Positions 51,847 to 59,326 of a stretch of DNA of 64,000 bases are shown in pieces. Made by a program: the position numbers and the translations under genes. The notes beneath the pieces are model-generated. The model saw only the letters and a program-made list of their open reading frames with translations, made no database searches and was not told the DNA's origin. This DNA comes from Hoeflea sp. 108 (GTDB lineage Bacteria; Pseudomonadota; Alphaproteobacteria; Rhizobiales; Rhizobiaceae). The stretch is taken from NCBI RefSeq assembly GCF_000372965.1, contig NZ_KB890024.1:3040839-3104838 (forward strand), written 5' to 3'. The stretch's first letter is position 1. Each line of letters begins with the position of its first letter.

Positions 51847-52749
51847 ATGGATGCACGCAACACCACCCAAACCGGCTCAGCCATATCGCGCGAGACGATC
51901 GGCCTGGCGCTTGGCACGCTCGGCGTCGTCATTTTCGGCGGCACCTTGCCGGCAACGCGTGTCGCCCTGACACATTTTTCGCCATGGTTCGTCACCCATG
52001 GCCGCGCCGCCATGGCCTCTCTCGCCGCAGCCCTTCTGCTCCTGATCCTGCGCAGGCGGTTTCCGAAAGGCGATGCGCCGGCCTTGTTCCTCGCCGGCCT
52101 GCTTCTGGTCTTCGGCTTCCCGATCTTCTCATCCATCGCCTTGCAGACTGTGCCTGCCTCGCATGGCGGGGTGGTTCTCGGCGTCCTGCCGCTGACCACC
52201 AGCATCTTTGCCGCCATCATCGGCGGCGAGCGGCCATCGGCGTTGTTCTGGGTTTGCGGCGTGGCGGGTGCGGCTCTCGTCGTCACCTTCGCCATCAGCG
52301 ACAACGGCATGCAGCTTTCAAGCGGCGACCTGTTCCTGTTCCTCGCGGCGCTGTCGGCGAGCCTTGGTTATGTCGTGTCAGGCAAGCTGTCGCGCCGCGT
52401 GCCCGGTTGGGAGGTCATCTGCTGGTCGCTGATCCTGACAGCGCCAGTCTCGATCCCCGGAGCGTTGTGGAGCTGGCATCCTGAATTCGCCAATGCTTCC
52501 CCGGCACAGGCATTTTCATTCTTCTATCTGAGTTTCGGCTCGATGTTCCTCGGCTTCTTCGCCTGGAACGTCGGCCTCGGTATGGGCGGCATTGCCCGCG
52601 TCAGCCAGGTTCAGCTGCTGCAGTCCTTCGTCACGCTGGCGATCTCCGCTTTCCTGCTTGGCGAACATGTCGGCGCACATACGCTGCTGTTCGCCCTGGG
52701 CGTCATCGCCATCGTCGCCCTGGGCAGGCGGGCGCGCGTTTCGCGCTGA
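51847..52749 (+). CDS. EamA/DMT-family transporter
   Basis: The protein is 300 aa with about ten hydrophobic spans in two EamA repeats (LGTLGVVIFGGTLPATRVAL and GDLFLFLAALSASLGYVVSGKL). The family exports small metabolites. The substrate is unknown. It is monocistronic, ending at a terminator shared with the convergent lipoprotein gene. Confidence 0.88.
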   Translation: MDARNTTQTGSAISRETIGLALGTLGVVIFGGTLPATRVALTHFSPWFVTHGRAAMASLAAALLLLILRRRFPKGDAPALFLAGLLLVFGFPIFSSIALQTVPASHGGVVLGVLPLTTSIFAAIIGGERPSALFWVCGVAGAALVVTFAISDNGMQLSSGDLFLFLAALSASLGYVVSGKLSRRVPGWEVICWSLILTAPVSIPGALWSWHPEFANASPAQAFSFFYLSFGSMFLGFFAWNVGLGMGGIARVSQVQLLQSFVTLAISAFLLGEHVGAHTLLFALGVIAIVALGRRARVSR

Positions 52750-52789
52750 CCTTCCCGAAAGAGAATGCAAGCGGCCGGCCCCAATGAAA

Positions 52790-52815
52790 GAGGCCGGAGC
52801 ATCTGCTCCGGCCTC
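52790..52815. terminator. Bidirectional terminator hairpin
   Basis: GAGGCCGGAGC (52790-52800) pairs perfectly with GCTCCGGCCTC (52805-52815) around ATCT, between converging genes. Confidence 0.85.
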
Positions 52816-52831
52816 TCCTCCTCCCGCCGAA

Positions 52832-53119
52832 TTACTGCGCGGGGGCTGCCGGCTCGACCGGCTTGGGCTGCATCGGCTCGCTGTTCTGCATCGTGCCCGA
52901 CCCGGTATCGGGTGAAGGCGTGATGCTCTGCGTGGTCGTGTTGTCGGTTGCCGGCGGCTTGGCTACCTCAGGCGTCGCAGGCGCCGGCGTCATCGGCGCA
53001 GGCTGTGTCGCCGAAGGCTGCTCGACGCTCTGCGTCGTCGTCTTGTCCGTGCTGTCGCTGCATGCCGCAACGGTCAGAAGTGCTACGGCGGCGGCCGACG
53101 CGAGAATGAGTTTCTTCAT
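52832..53119 (-). CDS. Small Pro/Thr-rich lipoprotein, 95 aa
   Basis: The protein has a signal peptide with lipobox TVAAC (Cys at about residue 20), then a low-complexity tail rich in Pro, Thr, Ala and Gln, with the motif TTTQS occurring twice. There is no catalytic domain. It is likely an outer-membrane-anchored, disordered lipoprotein of unknown role. The ATG is preceded by AGGAGAT. Confidence 0.78.
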   Translation of the reverse strand: MKKLILASAAAVALLTVAACSDSTDKTTTQSVEQPSATQPAPMTPAPATPEVAKPPATDNTTTQSITPSPDTGSGTMQNSEPMQPKPVEPAAPAQ

Positions 53120-53283
53120 GATGTATCTCCTTCGCTGATGCGCCCGACAGGCGGGCCGTCGGGGAAAGAATGCTCCGGCTCCGGATGGGTTGCTTCACGT
53201 TCGGTGTCGCCATGTCACATCAGAGCCCGGATCGGGGCCCGATCGAAGCCCCGATCGAAGTATGTCGCAGCCGCGTCATGCGC

Positions 53284-53312
53284 CCGTCACCGCGCTGTCA
53301 TGCCGGTGCGTT
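53284..53312 (+). promoter_or_regulatory. Candidate Pho box upstream of btaAB
   Basis: CCGTCAC-N4-CTGTCAT (53284-53301) matches the two-half-site PhoB box (CTGTCAT-N4-CTGTCAT); one half is perfect. A third, weaker 11-bp repeat (GTGCGTT) follows. It lies about 52 bases before the btaA ATG. Phosphate-limited induction of betaine lipids through PhoB is known in Sinorhizobium. Confidence 0.6.
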
Positions 53313-53352
53313 ACCCGCTGCGCCCAACAACGAAGCGGGGAATCGCATTTCC

Positions 53353-54600
53353 ATGACCGACGTTTCCGGAGAACTTGTCTTTCGTCGCGGCAAGAAGGTT
53401 GGAAAGGCGGTCTACCAGAACCGCGCCCTTTCGAAGGAAGGCCTTTCCGAACGGCTCTTTGCCCTTCTGTTCTCGGGCCTGGTCTATCCGCAGATCTGGG
53501 AAGACCCTGATGTCGACATGGAGGCCATGGAGCTCGCCGAGGGCCACCGCATCGTCACCATCGCCTCGGGCGGCTGCAACATCCTCGCCTACCTGACCCG
53601 CTCGCCGGCCCGGATCGACGCCGTCGACCTCAACGGCGCTCACATCGCCCTCAACAAGATGAAGCTGGCCGCCGTCCGCCACCTGCCCTCGCAGGCCGAT
53701 CTGTTCCGCTTTTTCGGCGAGGCCGGCATCGGCCACAACTCGCATGCCTATGACCGCTTCATCGCCCCCAATCTCGACGCGGCCAGCCGCACTTACTGGG
53801 AAAGCCGCAACTGGCGCGGCAAGCGCCGCATCGCCACCTTCGACGGCAATTTCTACAAGACCGGCCTGCTCGGCCTGTTCATCGCCGCCGGCCATCGCGT
53901 CGCCAAGCTTTACGGCGTCAACCCGGCCGAGATCATGATCGCCCGCGGCCGCGCAGAGCAGCGCCGCTTCTTCGACGAAAGGCTGGCGCCGGTGTTCGAG
54001 CGCCGCCTGCTGCGCTTCGTCACCTCGCGCAAGTCGTCGCTTTTCGGCCTCGGCATTCCGCCGGCACAATACGACTCGCTGCTGACCTCAGGCGACGGCT
54101 CGATGGCCGGCGTGCTCAGGACGCGGCTCGAAAAACTCGCCTGCGACTTCCCGCTGGAAGACAATTATTTCGCCTGGCAGGCTTTTGCCCGTCGTTATCC
54201 CAAGCCGGGCGAGGCAGCCCTGCCCGCCTATCTCGACCAGGCGAACTACGCCACGATCCGCGCCAATGCCGACCGCGTGGCAGTCCACCACGCCAACTTC
54301 ACCGAGCATCTCGCCGCCAAGGACGCCGGCTCGGTCGACCGCTACGTGCTTCTCGACGCCCAGGACTGGATGAGCGACGCCCAGCTCAACGCGCTGTGGG
54401 CGGAGATCACCCGCACCGCCTCAGCTGGCGCCCGCGTCATCTTCCGCACCGCCGCCGAGCCCAGCCTGCTGCCCGGCCGGCTGTCGCCTGCCCTGCTCGG
54501 CCAGTGGCACTACGAAGCGGACCAGTCGCTGCACTACACCGCCCGCGACCGCTCGGCGATCTATGGCGGCTTCCACCTCTATGTGAAGAAGCCCGCATGA
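53353..54600 (+). CDS. btaA: S-adenosylmethionine:diacylglycerol 3-amino-3-carboxypropyltransferase
   Basis: The protein is 415 aa (DUF3419 family). It starts near FSGLVYPQIWEDPDVDMEAM; ASGGCNILAYLTRSPARIDAVDLNGAHIAL is the SAM-binding region, and VLLDAQDWMSDAQLNALWAEI follows later. It transfers the aminocarboxypropyl group from SAM to diacylglycerol, the first step of betaine lipid (DGTS) synthesis. The stop overlaps the btaB start (ATGA). Confidence 0.93.
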   Translation: MTDVSGELVFRRGKKVGKAVYQNRALSKEGLSERLFALLFSGLVYPQIWEDPDVDMEAMELAEGHRIVTIASGGCNILAYLTRSPARIDAVDLNGAHIALNKMKLAAVRHLPSQADLFRFFGEAGIGHNSHAYDRFIAPNLDAASRTYWESRNWRGKRRIATFDGNFYKTGLLGLFIAAGHRVAKLYGVNPAEIMIARGRAEQRRFFDERLAPVFERRLLRFVTSRKSSLFGLGIPPAQYDSLLTSGDGSMAGVLRTRLEKLACDFPLEDNYFAWQAFARRYPKPGEAALPAYLDQANYATIRANADRVAVHHANFTEHLAAKDAGSVDRYVLLDAQDWMSDAQLNALWAEITRTASAGARVIFRTAAEPSLLPGRLSPALLGQWHYEADQSLHYTARDRSAIYGGFHLYVKKPA

Positions 54601-55277
54601 GCGCGCCGGAGCTTTCGGTCGGCCATTCCGGCCTGATGGACCAGGTCTACCGGCACCAGCGCCACATCTACGACCTGACCCGCAAATACTACCTGCTCGG
54701 CCGCGACCGCATGATCGGGGAACTCGCGCCGCCGCCTGGCGGCACGGTGCTCGAGCTCGGCTGCGGCACCGGCCGCAACCTGATCCTCGCGGCCCGTCGC
54801 TATCCCGAGGCGCATTTCTACGGGCTCGACATCTCGGCCGAGATGCTGGTCACTGCGCGCGCTGCAATCGCCAAGGCCGGCCTGCAGGACAGGATCACGC
54901 TCGCCCAGGCAGACGCCACCGCTTTCGATGCCGAGGCGCTGTTTGCGCGCAAAAGCTTCGACCGCGTGTTCGTGTCTTATTCGCTGTCGATGATCCCCGG
55001 CTGGGAGAGCACGATCGCCGCCGGTCTCGCTGCAACCAATGGCTCGCTGCACATCGTCGATTTCGGCCAGCAGGAGCGGCTGCCCGGCTGGTTCCGCGGC
55101 CTGCTGCACCGCTGGCTCGCCAAATTCCACGTCACCCCGCGCGAAAGCCTCGCCCGGGAGGCGTCGCGACAGGCACGGGAAGCCGGACGCGACTGCCGCT
55201 TCACCCCGCTCTATCGCGGCTACGCCTGGCTCGCCGTCATCGGCATGCAGGAACTGCCGCTCGGCGCGCCGCGCTGA
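54597..55277 (+). CDS. btaB: Diacylglyceryl-homoserine N-methyltransferase
   Basis: The protein is 226 aa. It is a class I SAM methyltransferase with GGTVLELGCGTGRNLI and DISAEMLVTAR, and IYDLTRKYYLLGRDRMI upstream as in BtaB. It methylates diacylglyceryl-homoserine three times to DGTS, a phosphorus-free membrane lipid. It is coupled to btaA. Its stop directly abuts the convergent rtcR stop. Confidence 0.93.
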   Translation: MSAPELSVGHSGLMDQVYRHQRHIYDLTRKYYLLGRDRMIGELAPPPGGTVLELGCGTGRNLILAARRYPEAHFYGLDISAEMLVTARAAIAKAGLQDRITLAQADATAFDAEALFARKSFDRVFVSYSLSMIPGWESTIAAGLAATNGSLHIVDFGQQERLPGWFRGLLHRWLAKFHVTPRESLAREASRQAREAGRDCRFTPLYRGYAWLAVIGMQELPLGAPR

Positions 55278-56888
55278 TCAGCGCTGGGAGGAAGCGACCG
55301 CCTCGAAGCTCAGGCCGAAGCGCATAAGATATTTGCGCAGCCTGTCGGCATCGTTGCCGCTGGTCTTCAGCTTGCGCGACTGCGCGAACAATTCGCGGCC
55401 GGCCGCGCTGAGCGAACTGCTTTCACGACAGACCTTCAGCACCGCCGCCAACTGCGCGCGATCGAAAAGGTCGAGACTGTCCGCTTCATCCGCCCCCAGC
55501 ACGTCCCTCAAAACATCGTCCGACGCATCGATGCCAGAACCGGCACGCCACAATCCGGTGAGGCCGGCAATCTCGTCGCGCACGGTTTCTTCATTGATCC
55601 GCCCTTGCGGCGCCAGCGTCGCCATGCGGGTGACCGAAGCCGACAGGTCGCGGAAATTCGCCCTCCAGGAAGCCTCAGGCGCCATGGCGAAGGCCAGATA
55701 AAGCGCGCGGGCCTCCTTGTTGAAGGTCACATTTTGGCCCTCGCGCTCACTGAACCGGCGCAGTTCGAAGTCCAGATTGGGTTCGATGTCCTCCTTGCGA
55801 TCGGCAAGCCCAGGCAACTGGAACGTCCAGAGATTGAGACGGGCGAAAAGATCCTCGCGGAACCGCCCTTCACGGACGCCGATCGAAAGATCCCGGTTGG
55901 TTCCCGCCAGCAGCTGGAAATCGGATGTCGTGTCCTTGTCGGCGCCAACCGCCAGGAAACGCTTTTCCTCGATGGCGCGCAGGCACATCGCCTGCTCATC
56001 CAGCCCAAGTTCGCCGATCTCGTCGAGAAACAAAACGCCTTTGTCGGCCGACTTCATCAGGCCGGCGCGCTCGTTGTGCGCGCCTGTGAAGGCGCCCTTC
56101 ACATGGCCGAACAACGTCGACATCGCCTGATCGCCGCGCAGGGTCGCGCAATTGACCTCGATGAAGGCGCCCGACACCTGCCGCTGCGCCTGCTTCAGCT
56201 CGTAGATTCGCCTCGCCAGCTGCGACTTGCCCGCTCCCGTCGGCCCCGTCAGCAGCACCGGCGCACGCGAACGGATCGTCACCTTCTCGATCCGTTCGAT
56301 CATCTGGTTGAAGGCGGCATTGCGGGTGGCGATGCCGGATTTCAGAAATGAAGTCGCCTCGTTTCGTTCCGCCTGGAAACGCGTCGCAATCACATCGTAG
56401 CGCGAGAGGTCGAGATCGATGATCGAATGGTCACCGGAGGAATCGGCCCTCGGCTCTCCCCGCCTCGGCGGCGACAACTGCAGCAGCCGCCCCGGAATGA
56501 ACCGTGCTTCGGTCAAGAGGAACCAGCATATCTGCGCCACATGCGTGCCGGTGGTGATGTTGACGAGATAGTCTTCGCGCTCTGGATCGAACGGATAGGC
56601 ATGAGCGAATTCGCGCAGGCCGGTATAGACCTCGCTGAAGTCCCAGGGATCCTTCATGGCGATCACATGCTGGCGGACTTCGGTCGCCGGCGACACCTGC
56701 CCGATATCGGCAATGACCTGCTTCGCCAGGCCGGCCGAATGGGCATCGTGGACCAGCTCCAGCCGGTCGATGAACAGCCCCGGCTGCTGGCACAGCGCCA
56801 CGGTGGGGCGCCAGCGCTGCCAGCGATCCTCGCGGCCACCGACATCAAGCGTGGTTCCGAGAATTCCGATGGCTACACGACGCCGCAT
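55278..56888 (-). CDS. rtcR: Sigma-54-dependent activator of RNA repair RtcR
   Basis: The protein is 536 aa. Residues 1-180 are the RtcR ligand-sensing CARF-like domain (LVNITTGTHVAQICWFLLTEA). The AAA+ domain has Walker A GPTGAGKS (215-222), the sigma-54-contacting loop GAFTGA (265-270) and Walker B GVLFLDEIGEL. A helix-turn-helix region lies at the C-terminus. In enterics RtcR senses RNA ends or tRNA fragments and activates the rsr/rtc operon. It is divergent from rsr across 207 bases. A palindrome lies 5 bases from its ATG. Confidence 0.95.
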   Translation of the reverse strand: MRRRVAIGILGTTLDVGGREDRWQRWRPTVALCQQPGLFIDRLELVHDAHSAGLAKQVIADIGQVSPATEVRQHVIAMKDPWDFSEVYTGLREFAHAYPFDPEREDYLVNITTGTHVAQICWFLLTEARFIPGRLLQLSPPRRGEPRADSSGDHSIIDLDLSRYDVIATRFQAERNEATSFLKSGIATRNAAFNQMIERIEKVTIRSRAPVLLTGPTGAGKSQLARRIYELKQAQRQVSGAFIEVNCATLRGDQAMSTLFGHVKGAFTGAHNERAGLMKSADKGVLFLDEIGELGLDEQAMCLRAIEEKRFLAVGADKDTTSDFQLLAGTNRDLSIGVREGRFREDLFARLNLWTFQLPGLADRKEDIEPNLDFELRRFSEREGQNVTFNKEARALYLAFAMAPEASWRANFRDLSASVTRMATLAPQGRINEETVRDEIAGLTGLWRAGSGIDASDDVLRDVLGADEADSLDLFDRAQLAAVLKVCRESSSLSAAGRELFAQSRKLKTSGNDADRLRKYLMRFGLSFEAVASSQR

Positions 56889-56892
56889 ATCT

Positions 56893-56926
56893 TATCCATT
56901 TGTCTAATCCTGTATCCAAATGGATA
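56893..56926. promoter_or_regulatory. Inverted repeat, candidate RtcR enhancer site
   Basis: TATCCATTTG (56893-56902) and CAAATGGATA (56917-56926) are a perfect 10-bp inverted repeat with a 14-bp spacer. The centre is about 140 bp upstream of the sigma-54 promoter of rsr, a typical enhancer distance. It also overlaps the rtcR leader, allowing autoregulation. Confidence 0.6.
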
Positions 56927-57046
56927 TCAGAATGCCACGACCTCCTACAACCACTTCGATCGACATTCGTCACTTCAAAACTTTGTTTTGTTTATTTTCA
57001 ATAAGTTAGCAAAAATCGTCAGGTGGTTCCTCGCCTCTTTGGCAAA

Positions 57047-57063
57047 CTGGCACGCGACTTGAA
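57047..57063 (+). promoter_or_regulatory. Sigma-54 promoter of rsr-Y RNA-rtcB
   Basis: CTGGCACG-CGAC-TTGAA (57047-57063) matches the -24/-12 consensus TGGCACG-N4-TTGCA with one change in the -12 element (GA for GC). It lies 33 bases before the rsr ATG, downstream of an AT-rich stretch (56980-57010) that may bend DNA. Confidence 0.85.
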
Positions 57064-57095
57064 ATGTAGTTTGCGTGAACAGAGGGATGAAAGAG

Positions 57096-58652
57096 ATGGC
57101 AAACAAATCCGTGTTTGCGACGATAGCGGGAAAGCTGCTCCCGCGCGCCGACGCCAGGAACCATGAGGGCGCCCAGGCTTACGGCCTGACGCCGCACCAG
57201 GCGCTGGCACAGCTGGCATCGACGGGAACGTTCAACGCGACCTTCTATGCCGATGCGCGGGAGCAGCTGGACGAGGTTCTCAAGCTTGCCTGGCAGGTCG
57301 AGCCGGACTTTCTGGCCAAGACTGCGGTGCATGCTTTCGAACGCGGCTACATGAAGGACATGCCCGCTCTGCTTCTCGCCGTCCTGTCACAGATGCAGGG
57401 CAACGAGTTCGAGCGCGCCTTCGGTCGCATCGTCAGGAACGGCAAGATGCTGCGCAACTTCGTGCAGGTCATGCGCTCAGGAGCGACGGGGCGCAAGTCC
57501 CTGGGCACGCGTCCCAAGCGGCTGGTGCAGAAATGGCTGGAGCAGGCCGCCGACGTCGAAATCATGCGTGCGGCCGTCGGCAACGACCCGTCATTGGCAG
57601 ACGTCATCAAGATGGTTCACCCGAAGCCGGTCTCGGCATCGCGTGAGGCTCTTTATGGCTACCTCATCGGCAAGCCGCACGATGTCGACGCATTGCCTGA
57701 CGTGGCGAAGGCTTTCGAGGCGTTCAAGCGTAACCCCTCGCAGCCCTTGCCGGCTGTTCCGTTCCAGATGCTGACTTCGGTGCCGCTGACCAGGGAGCAC
57801 TGGGTACAGATCGCGGAAACGGCCGGCTGGCAGATGCTGCGGCAGAACCTCAACACCTTTGCGCGCAACGGCGTGTTCGAGGTGGAAGGGTTCGCGGAAA
57901 AGCTGGCCAGGCGCCTGAGCGACAAGGGTGAGGTAAGTCGGTCGCGGGTGTTCCCCTACCAGTTGATGGTGGCGGTCAACAATCTCGTCCCCGGCGTGCC
58001 GCCGGTGATCCGGGATGCCTTGCAGGATGCCATGGAACTGGCGATCGCCAATGTTCCAGCCATCGAGGGGAATGTCGTCGTCTGCCCTGATGTCTCCGGT
58101 TCCATGGGGTCTCCCGTGACCGGATACCGCAAGGGCTCGACGACGGCGGTGCGCTGCATCGATGTGGCTGCCCTGGTGGCCGCCGCACTGCTGCGGCGCA
58201 ACCCGAACGCCAGGGTCCTGCCCTTCGAGGGCGATGTGGTGGACATCCATCTCAACGCTCGCGATACGGTAATGACCAACGCACAGAAGCTCGCGGCGAT
58301 AGGTGGTGGGGGGACAAACTGTTCGGCGCCGCTTGCCAGGCTGGTGAAGCAGCGGGCCAAGGTCGACCTGATGGTGTTCATATCGGACAACGAATCCTGG
58401 CTGGACGATCGGGCACGAACGCATCACGGCACGGCAACGATGCAGAACTGGCGCAGGCTGAAGCAGGACAATCCTGAGGCCAGGCTGGTCTGCATCGACA
58501 TCCAGCCGAACACCACGACCCAGGCTTGGGGAGGACCGGATGTACTCAACATCGGGGGCTTCTCCGACCAGGTCTTTGCGGTGATCGGCGCAATGTCGGC
58601 GAATGGCGATCCGGACCATTGGGTCCAAACGATCGACGCCACCGAACTTTGA
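57096..58652 (+). CDS. rsr: Ro60-related protein Rsr (TROVE plus vWA)
   Basis: The protein is 518 aa. The N-terminal TROVE module of HEAT-like helical repeats (residues about 20-320) forms the ring that holds misfolded RNA and Y RNA. The C-terminal vWA domain carries a MIDAS (D332, S334, S336 in CPDVSGSMG; later FISDNESW). Rsr with Y RNA tethers RNases or handles damaged RNA. ATG 57096 has GAGGGAT at good distance; the upstream ATGs at 57075 and 57087 are worse. It is followed by a hairpin and the Y RNA array. Confidence 0.94.
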   Translation: MANKSVFATIAGKLLPRADARNHEGAQAYGLTPHQALAQLASTGTFNATFYADAREQLDEVLKLAWQVEPDFLAKTAVHAFERGYMKDMPALLLAVLSQMQGNEFERAFGRIVRNGKMLRNFVQVMRSGATGRKSLGTRPKRLVQKWLEQAADVEIMRAAVGNDPSLADVIKMVHPKPVSASREALYGYLIGKPHDVDALPDVAKAFEAFKRNPSQPLPAVPFQMLTSVPLTREHWVQIAETAGWQMLRQNLNTFARNGVFEVEGFAEKLARRLSDKGEVSRSRVFPYQLMVAVNNLVPGVPPVIRDALQDAMELAIANVPAIEGNVVVCPDVSGSMGSPVTGYRKGSTTAVRCIDVAALVAAALLRRNPNARVLPFEGDVVDIHLNARDTVMTNAQKLAAIGGGGTNCSAPLARLVKQRAKVDLMVFISDNESWLDDRARTHHGTATMQNWRRLKQDNPEARLVCIDIQPNTTTQAWGGPDVLNIGGFSDQVFAVIGAMSANGDPDHWVQTIDATEL

Positions 58653-58656
58653 TCAC

Positions 58657-58684
58657 GCTCCCGGCGGCACCTGTCGCCGGGAGC
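58657..58684 (+). other. Strong hairpin just after rsr
   Basis: GCTCCCGGCG (58657-58666) and CGCCGGGAGC (58675-58684) are perfect complements, beginning 4 bases after the rsr stop. There is no U-tract. It may be a partial terminator, a processing boundary or an mRNA 3'-end protector separating rsr from the Y RNAs. Confidence 0.65.
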
Positions 58685-58697
58685 ACGGAAACGCGGG

Positions 58698-58846
58698 GGC
58701 ATGACGAATGCCGATGGAACTACAGGTCAGAAACCTCCGGGTCGCGGGTTCGAATCCCGCCGGGTCCTCCACCATGGACCCGTAGCTCAGCGGATAGAGC
58801 AGGTGTCACCGAAAGGTGAAGTTTCATCACTCTTGTCGTCATGGCC
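58698..58846 (+). ncRNA. Y-RNA-like unit 1 (complete permuted tRNA-like module)
   Basis: The outer stem is ATGACGA (58701-58707) with TCGTCAT (58836-58842). The inner stem is GATGGAAC (58713-58720) with GTTTCATC (58821-58828). Conserved loop bases are AATGC and ACTACA on the 5' side, CTCTTG on the 3' side. Enclosed, in order, are a small hairpin, T-arm GCGGG-TTCGAAT-CCCGC (58744-58760), 3' acceptor strand CGGGTCC, loop TCCACCAT, 5' acceptor strand GGACCCG, TA, D-arm (58785-58800) and a GAAA-capped hairpin. The 3' acceptor half precedes the 5' half, as in YrlA-type tRNA mimics. Confidence 0.8.
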
Positions 58847-58887
58847 AGCGCATCCGGCAACGAACGGCAACGGAAAAGGAAGAAAAC

Positions 58888-59026
58888 AGATGGCGTGACG
58901 AATGCTTTTGAAACTACATCCACACTTCGTGTCGCGGGTTCGATCCCCGCCGATCCCGACACCATGGGACCGTAGCTCAGCGGTAGAGCAGAAGAGAACG
59001 TTTCAAGACTTTTTGTCGTCACATCT
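58888..59026 (+). ncRNA. Y-RNA-like unit 2 (complete permuted tRNA-like module)
   Basis: The outer stem is GTGACGA (58895-58901) with TCGTCAC (59016-59022), extended by AGAT/ATCT. The inner stem is TTGAAAC (58908-58914) with GTTTCAA (59000-59006). The module holds hairpin ACAC-TTC-GTGT, T-arm (58934-58950), acceptor CGATCCC/GGGACCG (one mismatch) closed by GACACCAT, and D-arm GCTC-AGCGGTA-GAGC (58975-58989). The design is the same as unit 1 with different stem sequences, so pairing is conserved while bases vary. Confidence 0.8.
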
Positions 59027-59035
59027 TGAAAACAC

Positions 59036-59168
59036 GGACGCGGCGAATGCCGGATGGAACTACAGCATCTAGATCGGGAAATCCGTGAGGTTCGACTCCT
59101 CACCAATTGCATGCGCTCTCTGGCACGAGCGGGACCCCGGAGTTTCATCCTATTTTGTCGCCGCGTCC
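59036..59168 (+). ncRNA. Y-RNA-like unit 3 (acceptor stem reduced)
   Basis: The outer stem is GGACGCGGCGA (59036-59046) with TCGCCGCGTCC (59158-59168), a perfect 11 bp. The inner stem is ATGGAAC (59054-59060) with GTTTCAT (59142-59148). The module has T-arm GTGAGG-TTCGACT-CCTCAC (59085-59103) and a D-arm-like GCTC/GAGC hairpin (59115-59130). The segment between them is only about 11 bases, so the acceptor helix is lost or very short. CACC is retained after the T-arm. Confidence 0.75.
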
Positions 59169-59177
59169 GAACCGAAT

Positions 59178-59320
59178 TGGCGAATGCAGGCCGGACTACA
59201 GGATAGAGCGCCCACGTCGAAAGACTGGGGAGGTCGGGTGTTCAAGCCACCCCTTCGATCTCCAGGCAAGTTGCCTGGGAACGAAAGTAGCTCAGATTTC
59301 GTCCTGCCGTCTTGTCGCCG
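59178..59320 (+). ncRNA. Y-RNA-like unit 4 (permuted within the D-loop, keeps an anticodon-like arm)
   Basis: The outer stem is TGGCGA (59178-59183) with TCGCCG (59315-59320). After ACTACA come GGATAGAGC (3' half of a D-arm), a hairpin CCCA-C-GTC-GAAA-GAC-TGGG (59211-59229), T-arm GGGTG-TTCAAGC-CACCC (59236-59252), a long acceptor-like hairpin (59253-59287) and TAGCTCAG (5' half of the D-arm). GCTC (59290-59293) can pair with GAGC (59206-59209). This is a whole tRNA order opened at the D-loop, unlike units 1-3. Confidence 0.7.
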
Positions 59321-59326
59321 GTCGAG

